Source: Paenibacillus sinensis (GTDB lineage: Bacteria > Bacillota > Bacilli > Paenibacillales > Paenibacillaceae). Taken from it: 64,000 nucleotides of DNA. Below are positions 24,658 through 33,805 of the stretch, piece by piece. Numbering within the stretch: position 1 is the first letter of the stretch; the number at the start of each line of letters is the position of its first letter. The notes beneath the pieces were generated by a model. That model worked only from the letters and a program-made list of their open reading frames with translations. It made no database searches and was not told the DNA's origin. Location: positions 62,428-126,427 of the forward strand of contig NZ_JAHCMB010000046.1 of NCBI RefSeq assembly GCF_019904155.1, given 5' to 3'. The translations under genes were made by a program, and so were the position numbers.

Positions 24658-25308
24658 GTGTCGAATGCTGTACATATAATGGACAAGGTGTTGATGAGTC
24701 GGCCTTTTGTCTGGATTCTGCTGGCGGTCAATACGCTTGGAACGATTTACGGCTACATATGGTACGGCAATCAGCTGTCATATACGGCCGGGAATTACCC
24801 CGTCTGGCTGCTTCCGTTCGTACCGGATAGTCCGACTGCCAGCCTATTCTTCACACTGGCTCTGCTGCTGCTACTATTCCCTCCACGCTCTGCCTTTGGC
24901 GTTGCGGTTCGCGCACTGGTGGAGGCGCTGGCTGTTGTAACTTCGGTAAAATACGGAATCTGGGCGGTTGCTATTATTATCGCAGGCGGATACCAGGGCG
25001 GAACCATCGACTGGCAGGATTGGATGCTGATGGCCTCGCATGCCGGGATGGCTGTAGAAGCGCTGCTGTACGCCAGATTTTTTATTTGCCGCAAAATGAT
25101 TCCGATTGCGCTTCTGTACACTCTGCTTAACGATACGATGGACTATGGCTTCGGCATTTATCCATGGCTTCCGTCCACACTCATTGATGATGTCGCGCAA
25201 GTGCGCAATTTCACCTTCCTGTTGACGCTGCTGAGCGCTTCCGCCGCCTGGCTGGCGGCGGAAGCCTCGGAGCGCCGGAATCTCCGGAGTCGCAGCCGCA
25301 TGTTCTAG
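24658..25308 (+). CDS. ypjA: DUF1405 membrane protein (YpjA-like)
   Basis: The 216-residue protein has five to six hydrophobic helices and matches the DUF1405/YpjA group by position and character: FVWILLAVNTLGTIYGYIWY at the N-terminus, GIWAVAIIIAGGYQGG in the middle, and a polar GFGIYPWLPS loop. Its biochemical role is unknown. GTG at 24658 follows GGGGAGGAG (24642-24650). In B. subtilis ypjA starts the ypjA-ypjB-ypjC-ypjD-dapB-mgsA series, and the same series follows here. Confidence 0.85.
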   Translation: MSNAVHIMDKVLMSRPFVWILLAVNTLGTIYGYIWYGNQLSYTAGNYPVWLLPFVPDSPTASLFFTLALLLLLFPPRSAFGVAVRALVEALAVVTSVKYGIWAVAIIIAGGYQGGTIDWQDWMLMASHAGMAVEALLYARFFICRKMIPIALLYTLLNDTMDYGFGIYPWLPSTLIDDVAQVRNFTFLLTLLSASAAWLAAEASERRNLRSRSRMF

Positions 25309-25350
25309 ACCCTGTCCCTCTGCATAAGATGAAGGCAGGAGGGATGTCTC

Positions 25351-26253
25351 ATGCGGCGGAGAATATGGGGAATGGTGCTGGCGCTGGGAGTTCTGCTTGT
25401 GTCGCCGGTATTTACGGCAAGCAGAACGCATGCGTTGGATTGGAGTACATTTGTGGCCTCGGACAAGTCAGGACAAACCTTGGAATCCGCAGCTCCGGAA
25501 CCAGCTAAAGCGACGGACGGCAGCGCGGAAGAACCTGCCCAGCGTCTGGAGGATATGACGGAAGCTCTGTACCGGTACGCATCGGAAGGCGATGTCAATA
25601 AAGCCAGGGCGACAGCGGAGGCCATCTCGGCTCTGTTCGCTTCATCTTCCTTTGGTGACCGTACCTCAGTGGAAGGAATCAACGCTCTGTCCGGCACGAT
25701 CATTGACATGAAGACCGCGATGAACGCTGTCAACATGCAGCCTGACCGTTGGATATCGGCTGCGGCCCGGCTAAGGCTGGCTGTCAACAGTCTGAATCAT
25801 GCCCGGCAGCCGATGTGGATGCAGTACTACAAACTGATGCTGGAGGACATGAAGGAGATGGAGCGCGGAGCGGCGGCAGGGGACTCCTCCGGCTGGACAA
25901 CCGCCCTGAAGAGCCTCAGGGTGCGCTATGACCTGATTCGCCCGGCGGTGCTGGTCGACCGGAGAGATGTGGAGGCCAACCGGTTCGATGCGTGGCTCTC
26001 TTTCGCTGAAGGGCTTGGAGCGGGGAAGCCCGCACCGGGACGGGAAGAACGAGTCGGCGCGATCTCGCATGGAAGAGAAGCCGTGCGTGCGTTGTTCGGC
26101 AAGGAGAAAGATGAGCCGACGCTGTCAACACCCCTTGCTCCGAAGAATTACGGAATGGCGGGCTGGCTTGCCGGCGGGTTCATTTTGGCGGCTCTGGCTT
26201 ATACCGGCTTCCGGAAGTACAAGGGAGAGCGGGATCGTTGGAATCCGCTATAG
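25351..26253 (+). CDS. ypjB: Sporulation-associated protein YpjB
   Basis: The 300-residue protein has an N-terminal signal sequence (WGMVLALGVLLVSPVFTA, cleavage likely near residue 28). A long helical extracytoplasmic body follows, then a C-terminal transmembrane helix (MAGWLAGGFILAALAYTGF) and a short basic tail. This is the layout of the YpjB family, whose B. subtilis member is linked to sporulation though its mechanism is unclear. ATG at 25351 is preceded by AGGAGGGA. It lies 42 nt after ypjA and probably shares its transcript. A long palindromic terminator separates it from the convergent ypjC. Confidence 0.85.
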   Translation: MRRRIWGMVLALGVLLVSPVFTASRTHALDWSTFVASDKSGQTLESAAPEPAKATDGSAEEPAQRLEDMTEALYRYASEGDVNKARATAEAISALFASSSFGDRTSVEGINALSGTIIDMKTAMNAVNMQPDRWISAAARLRLAVNSLNHARQPMWMQYYKLMLEDMKEMERGAAAGDSSGWTTALKSLRVRYDLIRPAVLVDRRDVEANRFDAWLSFAEGLGAGKPAPGREERVGAISHGREAVRALFGKEKDEPTLSTPLAPKNYGMAGWLAGGFILAALAYTGFRKYKGERDRWNPL

Positions 26254-26371
26254 CGGTTCCTAAAGACTGGAAGAGCGATAACGGAGATTCGGTCGGTGAA
26301 AGTCTCTTACCTTGCAGACAGCTTCCGTTTCAGAATGCAAGTCTCCAGACAAACTTTCAGACAAACTTCAA

Positions 26372-26412
26372 GACAAGCCAAAACCGGCCGCAGGGACCGG
26401 TTTTGGCTTGTC
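26372..26412. terminator. Bidirectional terminator, ypjB/ypjC
   Basis: A perfect 16-bp inverted repeat (26372-26387 and 26397-26412, starting GACAAGCCAAAACCGG) with a 9-nt loop lies between convergent genes. The T and A tracts are inside the stem, so it can serve either strand. Confidence 0.75.
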
Positions 26413-26436
26413 TTGGCTTTAGACTGTAAGTAAGCT

Positions 26437-27306
26437 TCACTCTTCACGGAAGCCTTCGCCATGCACATCATGCACATCGCTAATAATAACGAAGGCCCTG
26501 GGATCTACCGATCTGATCAACTGGCTGAGGCGGCGGATCTCCTGTCTGGAGACGACGCAATAGGCGGTATACTTGGACATTTTCGAATAGGCGCCAATGG
26601 AAGGGATCAGCGTGACTCCGCGTTCCATATCTTTTGTGATCAGCTCGGCGATTTCCTCTCCGTGATCGCTGATGATCATAAACGCCTTGGCGGCATACGC
26701 GCCTTCCTGAATGAAATCAATCACCCGGGAGGCAATAAATACGGCCACCAGCGTATAGAGGATTTTTTCCTTAGGTATGTAGAGCAGCGAAGAGCCGATA
26801 ATGAAGACATCGGTCACCAGAATGATTTGTCCCATACTCCAGCCGAACTTCCGGCTCAAAATGCGGGCGACAATATCGACGCCGCCGGTTGTCCCCCCGA
26901 AGCGGAAGACAATGCCAAGGCCCAGTCCAAGCGTAACCCCTGCATAGAGCGAAGCCAGGATGAAATCATGCTCGGTCTGAAAGGGCATGATCCAGCCCCG
27001 GGAAATCAGATGCTCAAACAGCCACAGGAAGAACGACAGAGAGCCAATCCCAATGCCGGTATAGACGATCTGACTGGACCCCAGCATTTTCCATCCGAGC
27101 AGGAACAGTGGCAGATTCAGCAGCAGGGTTGTCAGAAAGACCGGAATGCCGAAGCCGTAATTCAACAGGATGGTGATACCGGTGACCCCGCCTTCCATCA
27201 GTTGATTGGGGATAATAAAATATAAGAGTGCGAAAGCATATACCGCAGTCCCAAGCATGATGGGGGCGGTCGTCTTAAAGAAGGGTCTTAGCTTCTCGAG
27301 TTTCAT
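26437..27306 (-). CDS. ypjC: YitT/DUF2179 membrane protein (YpjC-like)
   Basis: The 289-residue product has five to six transmembrane helices in the first two thirds (PIMLGTAVYAFALLYFIIPN, then VFLTTLLLNLPLFLLGWKML). A cytoplasmic C-terminal DUF2179 domain follows, with AAKAFMIISDHGEEIAELIT and ending near DPRAFVIISDVHDVHGEGF. This is the YitT family of transporters or membrane proteins of unknown substrate. ATG at 27306 has CGGAGGAACCT upstream on the minus strand; longer in-frame starts (to 27429) lack a site. In B. subtilis ypjC reads with its neighbours; here it is inverted between ypjB and mazG. Confidence 0.88.
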   Translation of the reverse strand: MKLEKLRPFFKTTAPIMLGTAVYAFALLYFIIPNQLMEGGVTGITILLNYGFGIPVFLTTLLLNLPLFLLGWKMLGSSQIVYTGIGIGSLSFFLWLFEHLISRGWIMPFQTEHDFILASLYAGVTLGLGLGIVFRFGGTTGGVDIVARILSRKFGWSMGQIILVTDVFIIGSSLLYIPKEKILYTLVAVFIASRVIDFIQEGAYAAKAFMIISDHGEEIAELITKDMERGVTLIPSIGAYSKMSKYTAYCVVSRQEIRRLSQLIRSVDPRAFVIISDVHDVHGEGFREE

Positions 27307-27436
27307 AGGTTCCTCCGTGAGCCGTAATACCGGCAGTTTTTCTCCGATTGCGAAAAAGTATACTTTATTGAAGACAAATCCCGGAATTAAGGATAAATGC
27401 CTGGCGGCGTCCTTTAGCTTATATTTCAAAAAAGGT

Positions 27437-27465
27437 TTGTCTTCAAAACGTCTTTACGATAACAT
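27437..27465 (+). promoter_or_regulatory. Promoter for mazG-dapB operon
   Basis: TTGTCT (27437-27442), 17-bp spacer, TAACAT (27460-27465), 47 bp before the mazG ATG. Confidence 0.55.
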
Positions 27466-27512
27466 AGGGGCAAACGAAAAGGCAATATGCGCCAGGAGAA
27501 GGAGCGTTAGAA

Positions 27513-27842
27513 ATGGAGAAAAGTCTGGCCGAAATCCAGCGCGAAGTCGACGCTTATATCTCCCAGTTCAAAGAAGGCTACTTCAGTCCACTCTCCATGC
27601 TTGCGCGCATGTCGGAGGAAGTCGGGGAGCTTGCGCGGGAGGTCAATCATTCCTTCGGCGAGAAGCCGAAGAAGAAGGACGAGCCCGAGAATTCCATAGA
27701 GCTTGAGCTTGGCGATATACTCTTCATCACGGTATGCTTCGCCAACTCGCTCGGCATCGATCTGACACAGGCCATGGACAAGGTCATGCATAAATTCAAC
27801 ACCCGCGATGCGGAACGGTGGACGAAGAAGAACGCGGAGTAA
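27513..27842 (+). CDS. ypjD: MazG-like nucleotide pyrophosphohydrolase (YpjD)
   Basis: The 109-residue protein is a small all-alpha NTP pyrophosphohydrolase of the MazG type, which removes pyrophosphate from (often abnormal) nucleoside triphosphates. The metal-binding motif is complete: EEVGELAREVN (about residues 35-45) and ELELGDILFITVCFAN (about 64-79) give the EExxE and ExxD ligands. A basic linker, GEKPKKKDE, lies between them. ATG at 27513 has GAAGGAGCG upstream. It starts a run of co-directional genes (ypjD, TPR, dapB, mgsA, bshB1) that corresponds to the B. subtilis ypjD-bshB1 order with a TPR gene added. Confidence 0.92.
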   Translation: MEKSLAEIQREVDAYISQFKEGYFSPLSMLARMSEEVGELAREVNHSFGEKPKKKDEPENSIELELGDILFITVCFANSLGIDLTQAMDKVMHKFNTRDAERWTKKNAE

Positions 27843-27884
27843 GCCCAAAGCATATGATGTAACATATGACGGAGGGTGGTAAGC

Positions 27885-28406
27885 ATGAATCCGGGGGATT
27901 ATGTGAGTGAAGCGTACCGGTGTATCCTGCGGAGCGATTTCGAGGAAGCGATCCTGTGTTTTGAGGCCGCCATCGCGGCTGAACCGCATAACCCGGAGGT
28001 TCGGTACCGCTGCTCGATTACGTATGCCCGCAGCGGGCGGCTGGAGAAGGCGGCCGAGCACGCCAAGGCAGCGGTGAAGCTGGATGGGGCCAAACCGGAA
28101 TACCGGCTGCATCTCCAGCATCTGCAGGCCATGATGCATGTCCAGGAGGCCAGAGTGCTGCTTGAAGAGAAGACGGGCCTTGGAGGCAATCCATACCGGC
28201 CGATCACGCTGCTGCAGGAAGCCGTAAGACTGGACCCGCTGTACGGCGACGCCTATGTCTGGCTTGCCATCGCGCACAGCCGGATGAATGAGCATCTGCC
28301 GGCCATCGCAGCCATGAAAGAAGTGATTGCGCTGCATCCCGGTGATGAAGGATTGATGGCATTAATGAAGGATCTCCAGAAATCACTGCAGCAGTATATG
28401 AAGTAA
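27885..28406 (+). CDS. Tetratricopeptide repeat protein
   Basis: This 173-residue soluble protein contains TPR units at about residues 3-70 (DFEEAILCFEAAIAAEPHNP, then RYRCSITYARSGRLEKAAEH). A further pair at about 112-165 includes DPLYGDAYVWLAIAHSRMNE. TPR folds mediate protein contacts; partners are unknown. ATG 27885 has GGAGGG at 27871-27876. It lies between ypjD and dapB, where B. subtilis has no gene, so it is a lineage addition to the operon. A second TPR protein occurs after panD (36347), but the two are not close in sequence. Confidence 0.8.
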   Translation: MNPGDYVSEAYRCILRSDFEEAILCFEAAIAAEPHNPEVRYRCSITYARSGRLEKAAEHAKAAVKLDGAKPEYRLHLQHLQAMMHVQEARVLLEEKTGLGGNPYRPITLLQEAVRLDPLYGDAYVWLAIAHSRMNEHLPAIAAMKEVIALHPGDEGLMALMKDLQKSLQQYMK

Positions 28407-28440
28407 TTAAACGACAGACGAAAGCGGGGGCTAAAGACAA

Positions 28441-29241
28441 ATGGACAAGAGAATCAGAGTTGTAGTATCAGGAGCAGGCGGAAGAATGGGCAAAGAGGTC
28501 GTCAAGCTGGTGCTTCAGGACGAAGAGCTGGAATTGGCCGCCGCTGTTGACCGTTCTTCCATGGGAAAAGACGCGGGAACTCTTGTGGGACTTCCCGAAG
28601 CGGGAGTCACAGTAACGGATGATTTGGACGCCGCTTTGTCTGCCGGAGCCGATGTGCTTGTTGACTTCACGATTCCACAATCCGCATACGCGAACACGGC
28701 GGCGGCGATCCGTCACGGCGTGCGGCCGGTCACCGGTACAACAGGCTTCACACCGGAGCAGATCGACGAGCTGGACAAGCAGTGCCAGGAGCGGGGCATC
28801 GGCGGATTGATCGCACCCAACTTCTCGATCGGGGCTATTCTGCTCATGAAGTTTGCCGCGCAGGCGGCGAAGTACTTCCCACACCTTGAAATCATCGAGT
28901 ATCATGGAGATCAGAAGCTTGATGCACCTTCCGGAACCTCCATCAAGACGGCTGAGATGATCGCTGAGGTTCGCAAGGAGCTGCGGCAGGGCAATCCGAA
29001 CGAGGAAGAGATCCTGGAAGGAGCGCGCGGAGGATATTATAACGGCTTCCGCATCCACAGCGTCCGTCTGCCGGGCGTATTCGCCCAGGAGGAGGTTGTC
29101 TTCGGCGGTGACGGACAGTCGCTCAAGATCCGCCATGATTCCTATGAGCGGGCAGGATACATGCCGGGAGTCAAGCTGGGCATCCAGAAGGTTATGAGCT
29201 ATACGGGATTGGTTTACGGATTCGAACATTTTATTGAGTAG
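28441..29241 (+). CDS. dapB: 4-hydroxy-tetrahydrodipicolinate reductase
   Basis: DapB reduces the product of DapA to tetrahydrodipicolinate, toward diaminopimelate for peptidoglycan, lysine, and dipicolinate of spores. The 266-residue protein has the N-terminal nucleotide loop VVVSGAGGRMGKEVVKLVLQ and the catalytic HGDQKLDAPSGTSIKTAE (His and Lys, about residues 154-173). The hydrophobic C-terminal part includes RLPGVFAQEEVVFGG. ATG 28441 follows AAAGCGGGGG. It is placed as in B. subtilis, immediately before mgsA. Confidence 0.96.
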   Translation: MDKRIRVVVSGAGGRMGKEVVKLVLQDEELELAAAVDRSSMGKDAGTLVGLPEAGVTVTDDLDAALSAGADVLVDFTIPQSAYANTAAAIRHGVRPVTGTTGFTPEQIDELDKQCQERGIGGLIAPNFSIGAILLMKFAAQAAKYFPHLEIIEYHGDQKLDAPSGTSIKTAEMIAEVRKELRQGNPNEEEILEGARGGYYNGFRIHSVRLPGVFAQEEVVFGGDGQSLKIRHDSYERAGYMPGVKLGIQKVMSYTGLVYGFEHFIE

Positions 29242-29259
29242 ACGGGGGAGAAGACGCAA

Positions 29260-29682
29260 ATGAAGATCGCATTTATTGCGCATGACAGAAAAAAAGACGA
29301 AATGGTTAACTTTGTGACCGCGTATGAGCATGTATTTGAAGGACATGAGATGTTCTCGACCGGAACAACGGGCGAGCGCATCATGGAAGCAACGAGCCTG
29401 AAGATTCACCGCTTTATGTCAGGCCCGCTCGGCGGCGATCAGCAGATCGGCTCCCTGGTTGCCCAGGATGAGCTGGATCTCATCATCTTCCTGCGGGACC
29501 CGCTGATGGCGCAGCCGCATGAACCGGACATTTCCGCCCTGCTTCGTCTGTGCGACGTATACGGCATTCCGGTCGCCACGAACATCGCGACTGCGGAAAT
29601 TCTCGTCAAGGCGATCGACCGGGGCGACTTCGCCTGGCGCGAGCTGGTGCATAAGTACAAGCCGGGAGTCGATCCGGAATGA
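29260..29682 (+). CDS. mgsA: Methylglyoxal synthase
   Basis: MgsA converts dihydroxyacetone phosphate to methylglyoxal and phosphate, a bypass that relieves sugar-phosphate stress. The 140-residue length and sequence are standard: [17 protein letters not shown] at the N-terminus, phosphate-site [12 protein letters not shown], and the catalytic segment [19 protein letters not shown], which holds the active-site aspartate. [20 protein letters not shown] follows. The stop overlaps bshB1 by 4 nt. Pairing mgsA with bacillithiol genes makes sense because bacillithiol helps detoxify methylglyoxal. Confidence 0.96.
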   Translation: MKIAFIAHDRKKDEMVNFVTAYEHVFEGHEMFSTGTTGERIMEATSLKIHRFMSGPLGGDQQIGSLVAQDELDLIIFLRDPLMAQPHEPDISALLRLCDVYGIPVATNIATAEILVKAIDRGDFAWRELVHKYKPGVDPE

Positions 29683-30374
29683 AGCTTGACATCCTCGTGA
29701 TCGGAGCGCATGCGGATGACGCGGAGATCGGCATGGCCGGCACCATCGCGAAGCATGCAGCTGCGGGGCTCAATGTCGGCATCTGCGATCTGACCGCTGC
29801 CGAAATGTCCTCCAACGGTACCGTGGAGAGCCGGAAAGCGGAAGCGGAGCATGCAGCCGAGGTGCTTGGCGTTGCCATGCGTTCCAATCTCGGACTGCCC
29901 GACCGCGGGCTCCGGCCAAGCGAGGAGCAGATTGATGCCGTAACGGCGGAAATCCGCCGCTGCTCGCCGTCCATCGTATTCGCACCTTTTCCGGAGGACA
30001 GGCATCCCGATCATGTGGCATGTGGCCGGATTGTGGAGGAGGCGGTATTCAACGCCAAGCTTCGCCGGTATATGCCGGAGATTCCCGCTGTTCCGGCGCC
30101 CCAATTGTATTTTTATTTCATCAACGATCTGGGACGGAGTGATCTGCTGGTTGATGTGACCGATTGCTACGGCTTGAAGGAAGCCTCCCTGTCCTGTTAC
30201 ATCTCCCAGTTTCAGAAGACGCCGGGAGAGGATATTGTATCCACTCCGCTGAACGACGGCTACATTGAGCGCGTCCGGGCCAGAGATATGCTTCTGGGCC
30301 AGCGCAGAGGTTTTACATATGCGGAAGGATTCGCCTCGAAGCTTCCGTATGCAGTCGATTTGTTCCGGGTATAG
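29679..30374 (+). CDS. bshB1: Bacillithiol N-deacetylase BshB1
   Basis: BshB1 removes the acetyl group from GlcNAc-malate, the second step of bacillithiol synthesis. The 231-residue zinc enzyme of the LmbE/PIG-L family has the metal motif [14 protein letters not shown] (about residues 7-20). The third ligand lies in [14 protein letters not shown], and [15 protein letters not shown] is near the C-terminus. ATG at 29679 overlaps mgsA by 4 nt. bshA is next but separated by 138 nt with a small hairpin (30398-30422), so the two may not be on a single transcript. Confidence 0.94.
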   Translation: MKLDILVIGAHADDAEIGMAGTIAKHAAAGLNVGICDLTAAEMSSNGTVESRKAEAEHAAEVLGVAMRSNLGLPDRGLRPSEEQIDAVTAEIRRCSPSIVFAPFPEDRHPDHVACGRIVEEAVFNAKLRRYMPEIPAVPAPQLYFYFINDLGRSDLLVDVTDCYGLKEASLSCYISQFQKTPGEDIVSTPLNDGYIERVRARDMLLGQRRGFTYAEGFASKLPYAVDLFRV

Positions 30375-30397
30375 CGAACGAAACCAGTCAAGCACCC

Positions 30398-30422
30398 GCC
30401 GGCGTTCCTCAGCAGCGCCGGC
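30398..30422 (+). terminator. Weak hairpin between bshB1 and bshA
   Basis: GCCGGCG (30398-30404) and CGCCGGC (30416-30422) with an 11-nt loop; the tail TGTTTC is poor. Confidence 0.4.
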
Positions 30423-30512
30423 TGTTTCATGGAGTAAGCCCGATAGCCTCACCAGTCGGCGCGGCGTAAGGTCGGGCCACCTATAGATGACAAGAATAAA
30501 GGAGACGGACCT

Positions 30513-31664
30513 ATGGACCGGCTGTTAAAAATAGGAATTACCTGTTATCCGTCTCTGGGCGGCTCAGGCGTCGTAGCCACAGAGCTTGGCAAGCTGCTCG
30601 CGGAAAAAGGACATGAAGTTCATTTTATCACCCACAGCATCCCGTTCCGCCTGGGAACGTTTCAAAAGAATATTTTTTACCATGAGGTGGAGGTCAATGA
30701 TTACTATGTCTTCCGCTATCCGCCTTATGATCTGGCGCTTGCGACCAAAATGGCGCAGGTCGCCAAAATGGAGAACCTGGATCTCTTGCATGTGCACTAT
30801 GCGGTTCCGCACGCGGTATGCGCCTTCCTCGCCAAACAGATGGTCGGCGGCCAGGTCAAGGTCGTAACGACGCTGCACGGCACGGATATTACCGTACTGG
30901 GACAGGATGAATCGCTGAAGGACCTGATCCGGCTCGGCATCAATGAGAGCGATGCGGTAACGGCGGTATCCCGCGATCTCATCCAGGAGACAAGACGGGC
31001 ACTCGATATTACGGCACCTATTGATCTCACTTACAATTTCGTTGACAAACGGGTATATTACCCGAGAGATGTAGCCGGTCTGAGAGAGGATTTCGCGGAG
31101 CCTGATGAAAAAATTCTGATGCATATTTCCAACTTCCGTCCCGTGAAACGGGTCTCGGATGTGGTCGATATATTCGCCAAGGTCAGCGGCCGGATTCCCG
31201 CGCGTCTGCTGCTTGTAGGGGAAGGGCCGGATCTTCCGAAGATCCAGGCGAAGATCGCCGAAATGGGACTGGAGGACAAGGTACGCTTCCTCGGCAAGCA
31301 GGATGAAATCGCTCAGGTGATTTCACTGGCCGATCTGCTGCTGCTGCCCTCCGAGAAAGAGAGCTTCGGGCTTGTGGCGCTGGAGGCGATGGCCTGCGGT
31401 GTGCCGACTGTCGGTTCGCAGGCCGGGGGCATTCCCGAGCTTGTTCAGCACGGAGTTACCGGCTATCTGGCGCCGATCGGGGATACAACCTCGATGGCGG
31501 ATTATGCCGTCCGGCTGCTCTCTGACGAGAAGCTTGCGAAGCAGATGCGTGAAGCCTGTCTGAAGCGTGCGTGCCAGGATTTCTCCAAGGATGTCATTAC
31601 CGACCAGTACGAGAACATTTATTACCGCGTCCTGGGCCGTCAGATAAGCGGTGCGGTCCGCTGA
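30513..31664 (+). CDS. bshA: Bacillithiol glycosyltransferase BshA
   Basis: BshA joins N-acetylglucosamine from UDP-GlcNAc to L-malate, the first step of bacillithiol synthesis. The 383-residue protein is a GT4-type retaining glycosyltransferase. It has the N-terminal glycine loop [20 protein letters not shown], the acceptor-domain [17 protein letters not shown], and the donor-site EX7E motif in [19 protein letters not shown], followed by [18 protein letters not shown] 30513 follows AAAGGAGACGG. The order mgsA-bshB1-bshA-cca-birA-panBCD matches B. subtilis. Confidence 0.95.
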   Translation: MDRLLKIGITCYPSLGGSGVVATELGKLLAEKGHEVHFITHSIPFRLGTFQKNIFYHEVEVNDYYVFRYPPYDLALATKMAQVAKMENLDLLHVHYAVPHAVCAFLAKQMVGGQVKVVTTLHGTDITVLGQDESLKDLIRLGINESDAVTAVSRDLIQETRRALDITAPIDLTYNFVDKRVYYPRDVAGLREDFAEPDEKILMHISNFRPVKRVSDVVDIFAKVSGRIPARLLLVGEGPDLPKIQAKIAEMGLEDKVRFLGKQDEIAQVISLADLLLLPSEKESFGLVALEAMACGVPTVGSQAGGIPELVQHGVTGYLAPIGDTTSMADYAVRLLSDEKLAKQMREACLKRACQDFSKDVITDQYENIYYRVLGRQISGAVR

Positions 31665-31684
31665 AGAAAGGGAGCCGTGACAGA

Positions 31685-32956
31685 ATGAAGTGGACAATGG
31701 CGGACCCCCTGATGGCGGAAGCCGCGTCAAGGATTGTGAACACGCTGGAAGGCGCTGGTTATGAAGCCTACTGGGTTGGCGGCTGCATCCGCGACGAGCT
31801 GCTGGGCCGTCCCGTTCACGACATGGATCTGACGACCTCGGCTCGTCCCGAGCAGGTGCTGGCGCTGTTCCCAAGATGTGTGCCGACCGGGCTGCAGCAC
31901 GGCACAGTGACGGTAGTGGAGGAAGGCTATCCCATTGAGGTTACGACATTCCGGACGGAGAGCGGCTACGCCGACCACCGCCGGCCGGAGAGCGTTACCT
32001 TTGTGGCCGATGTGACGGAAGATCTGCGAAGACGGGACTTCACGGTCAACGCCATCTGCATGGGGCTTGGCGGCGCCCTCATCGACCCCTTCGGAGGTGC
32101 GGAGGATTTGGCGCAGCGGCGCATTCGCTGCGTCGGCTCGGCAGACGAGCGCTTTGGCGAGGACGCCCTCCGCATGCTGCGCTGCATCCGCTTCGCCTCG
32201 ACGCTTGATTTTCGCGTCGCGAAGAACACGTGGCGCGGCCTGCTGCGCCGCCGTCATGAGCTGGCGCACATCGCCGTAGAGCGCGTCAATGCGGAGCTGA
32301 CGCGCATCGTGGAAGGCCCCCGCCCGCTGCGGGGGCTGGCCATGCTGGCGCGCAGCGGGCTGCTCGCGCGCGGCAAAGCCCCGTTCCCCTGGGACGCGGA
32401 CCAGCTTGCGGCAGCCGCCGCAAGCCTTACGCGCATCGGGGAACTGGATAGCGCCCGGCTGCGCTGGGCGCTGCTCCTCCATGCCTTGGGCTCGCCGGCC
32501 GAAGAGGCCGACCGGCTCATGCGGGCATGGACGTTCCCGGGGGCGGCCCGCAAGGATGCCGCCCGGGTGCTGCGGTTCCGCGAGGCGTGGACCGCGGAGG
32601 GAGAGGCGGGGCCGGATGACGGCCCCGCAGGCTCCAGGCGGCGGTTCATCGCCGCCGCCCTGACCTTCGGCGCTGATGCGGCCGAAGGGTGGCTGGATGT
32701 GCTCGCCGCGCTGCCAGGCGGCGAGGAGGGCGCGGGCCGGGTGGGGGCCGCGCGGGCATGGCTCGCCGGCATGCCGGTGCGCAGCCTGGCGGAGCTGGCG
32801 CTTGGCGGCGGCGAGCTTGCCGCCGCGCTGGAACGGCGGCCAGGGCCTTGGCTCGGCAGCTTGCTGCAGGAGCTGCTGCTGGCGGCCGCCGAGGGAAGCG
32901 TCCCGAATGACCGGGACGCGCTGATGAGACAAGCGAAGAGGATGGAGATCGAGTGA
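31685..32956 (+). CDS. cca: CCA tRNA nucleotidyltransferase
   Basis: Cca adds or repairs the 3'-CCA end of tRNAs. The 423-residue class II enzyme has the nucleotidyltransferase site YWVGGCIRDELLGRPVHDMD (about residues 23-42), the RRRDFTVNAI motif, the base-recognition segment GEDALRMLRCIRFAS, and a helical body. ATG at 31685 is 5 nt after GTGAC and close to GGGAGCC. From about 32080 the base composition becomes strikingly GC- and alanine/arginine-rich, far above neighbouring genes, while the frame stays intact. The gene overlaps birA by 4 nt. Confidence 0.93.
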   Translation: MKWTMADPLMAEAASRIVNTLEGAGYEAYWVGGCIRDELLGRPVHDMDLTTSARPEQVLALFPRCVPTGLQHGTVTVVEEGYPIEVTTFRTESGYADHRRPESVTFVADVTEDLRRRDFTVNAICMGLGGALIDPFGGAEDLAQRRIRCVGSADERFGEDALRMLRCIRFASTLDFRVAKNTWRGLLRRRHELAHIAVERVNAELTRIVEGPRPLRGLAMLARSGLLARGKAPFPWDADQLAAAAASLTRIGELDSARLRWALLLHALGSPAEEADRLMRAWTFPGAARKDAARVLRFREAWTAEGEAGPDDGPAGSRRRFIAAALTFGADAAEGWLDVLAALPGGEEGAGRVGAARAWLAGMPVRSLAELALGGGELAAALERRPGPWLGSLLQELLLAAAEGSVPNDRDALMRQAKRMEIE

Positions 32957-33753
32957 GCGGATACGAGAACACCTTCTTATCGGGGGAAGAAGCGGAGGAA
33001 CGCCGCCGGGCTGGCTGGGGAGGACTGCTGCGCCGGGTGGACACGGTAGTCTCCACGCAGGAAGCCGCCAAGGAGCTGGCGGAGCAGGGAGCCCCGGAAG
33101 GAACGGCGGTCATGGCAGAAGAGCAGACCGGCGGCAGAGGCCGGCTGGGGCGCAAATGGCATTCGCCCAAGGGCAAGGGGATCTGGATGAGCGCGGTGCT
33201 CCGCCCATCGATTCCGCTCCAGCTTACGCCGCAGCTGACGCTGCTTGCCGGTGCGGCGGTTTGCGCCGCCATCCGGCGGGAGACGGGCGTGGATGCCGGG
33301 ATCAAGTGGCCGAACGATCTGCTGGTGAACGGCCGGAAGCTATGCGGCATTTTACTGGAATCCTGCGCCTGGCCAAGCGGCTTGCAATACACCATAGCCG
33401 GTATCGGCATCAGTGCAAACCTGACGGAAGAAGATTACCCGGAAGAGCTTCGGGAGATCGGCACCTCGCTGCTGATCGAGAGCGGGCAGGAGATAGACCG
33501 GGAAGAGCTTGCCCGGGCTGTTCTGAAGGAGCTGGAGACGCTCTACGGCGTATATCTGGAGCAGGGGCTTGATCCGATCGCCGCGCTTTGGTCGGAAATG
33601 TCGGTTACGCTAGGCAGACGAGTAATGCTGCGGACGCCCGAGGGGCCTCAGGAAGGCACTGCGCTCCGTCTCGAAGAGGATGGAGGACTTGTGGTTCGGC
33701 GCCGGGATGGGGAGACTGAGACGCTGTACGCCGGCGAAATCGCCCTGATCTGA
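32953..33753 (+). CDS. birA: Biotin protein ligase, monofunctional form
   Basis: BirA attaches biotin to acetyl-CoA carboxylase through biotinyl-AMP. The 266-residue protein has the catalytic domain: AEEQTGGRGRLGRKWHSPKG with the biotinyl-AMP loop, KWPNDLLVNGRKLCGILLE, and a C-terminal SH3-like domain with LGRRVMLRTPEG. It starts about 30 residues before the catalytic core. It therefore lacks the winged helix found at the N-terminus of B. subtilis and E. coli BirA, which represses biotin genes. The GTG start overlaps the cca stop, and no upstream frame supplies the missing domain because that DNA is cca. Confidence 0.92.
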   Translation: MSGYENTFLSGEEAEERRRAGWGGLLRRVDTVVSTQEAAKELAEQGAPEGTAVMAEEQTGGRGRLGRKWHSPKGKGIWMSAVLRPSIPLQLTPQLTLLAGAAVCAAIRRETGVDAGIKWPNDLLVNGRKLCGILLESCAWPSGLQYTIAGIGISANLTEEDYPEELREIGTSLLIESGQEIDREELARAVLKELETLYGVYLEQGLDPIAALWSEMSVTLGRRVMLRTPEGPQEGTALRLEEDGGLVVRRRDGETETLYAGEIALI

Positions 33754-33805
33754 CATGTTGTTCCACAGCTTGTCATATTTTTTGCGTGTATTTACGGGAG
33801 GTATT

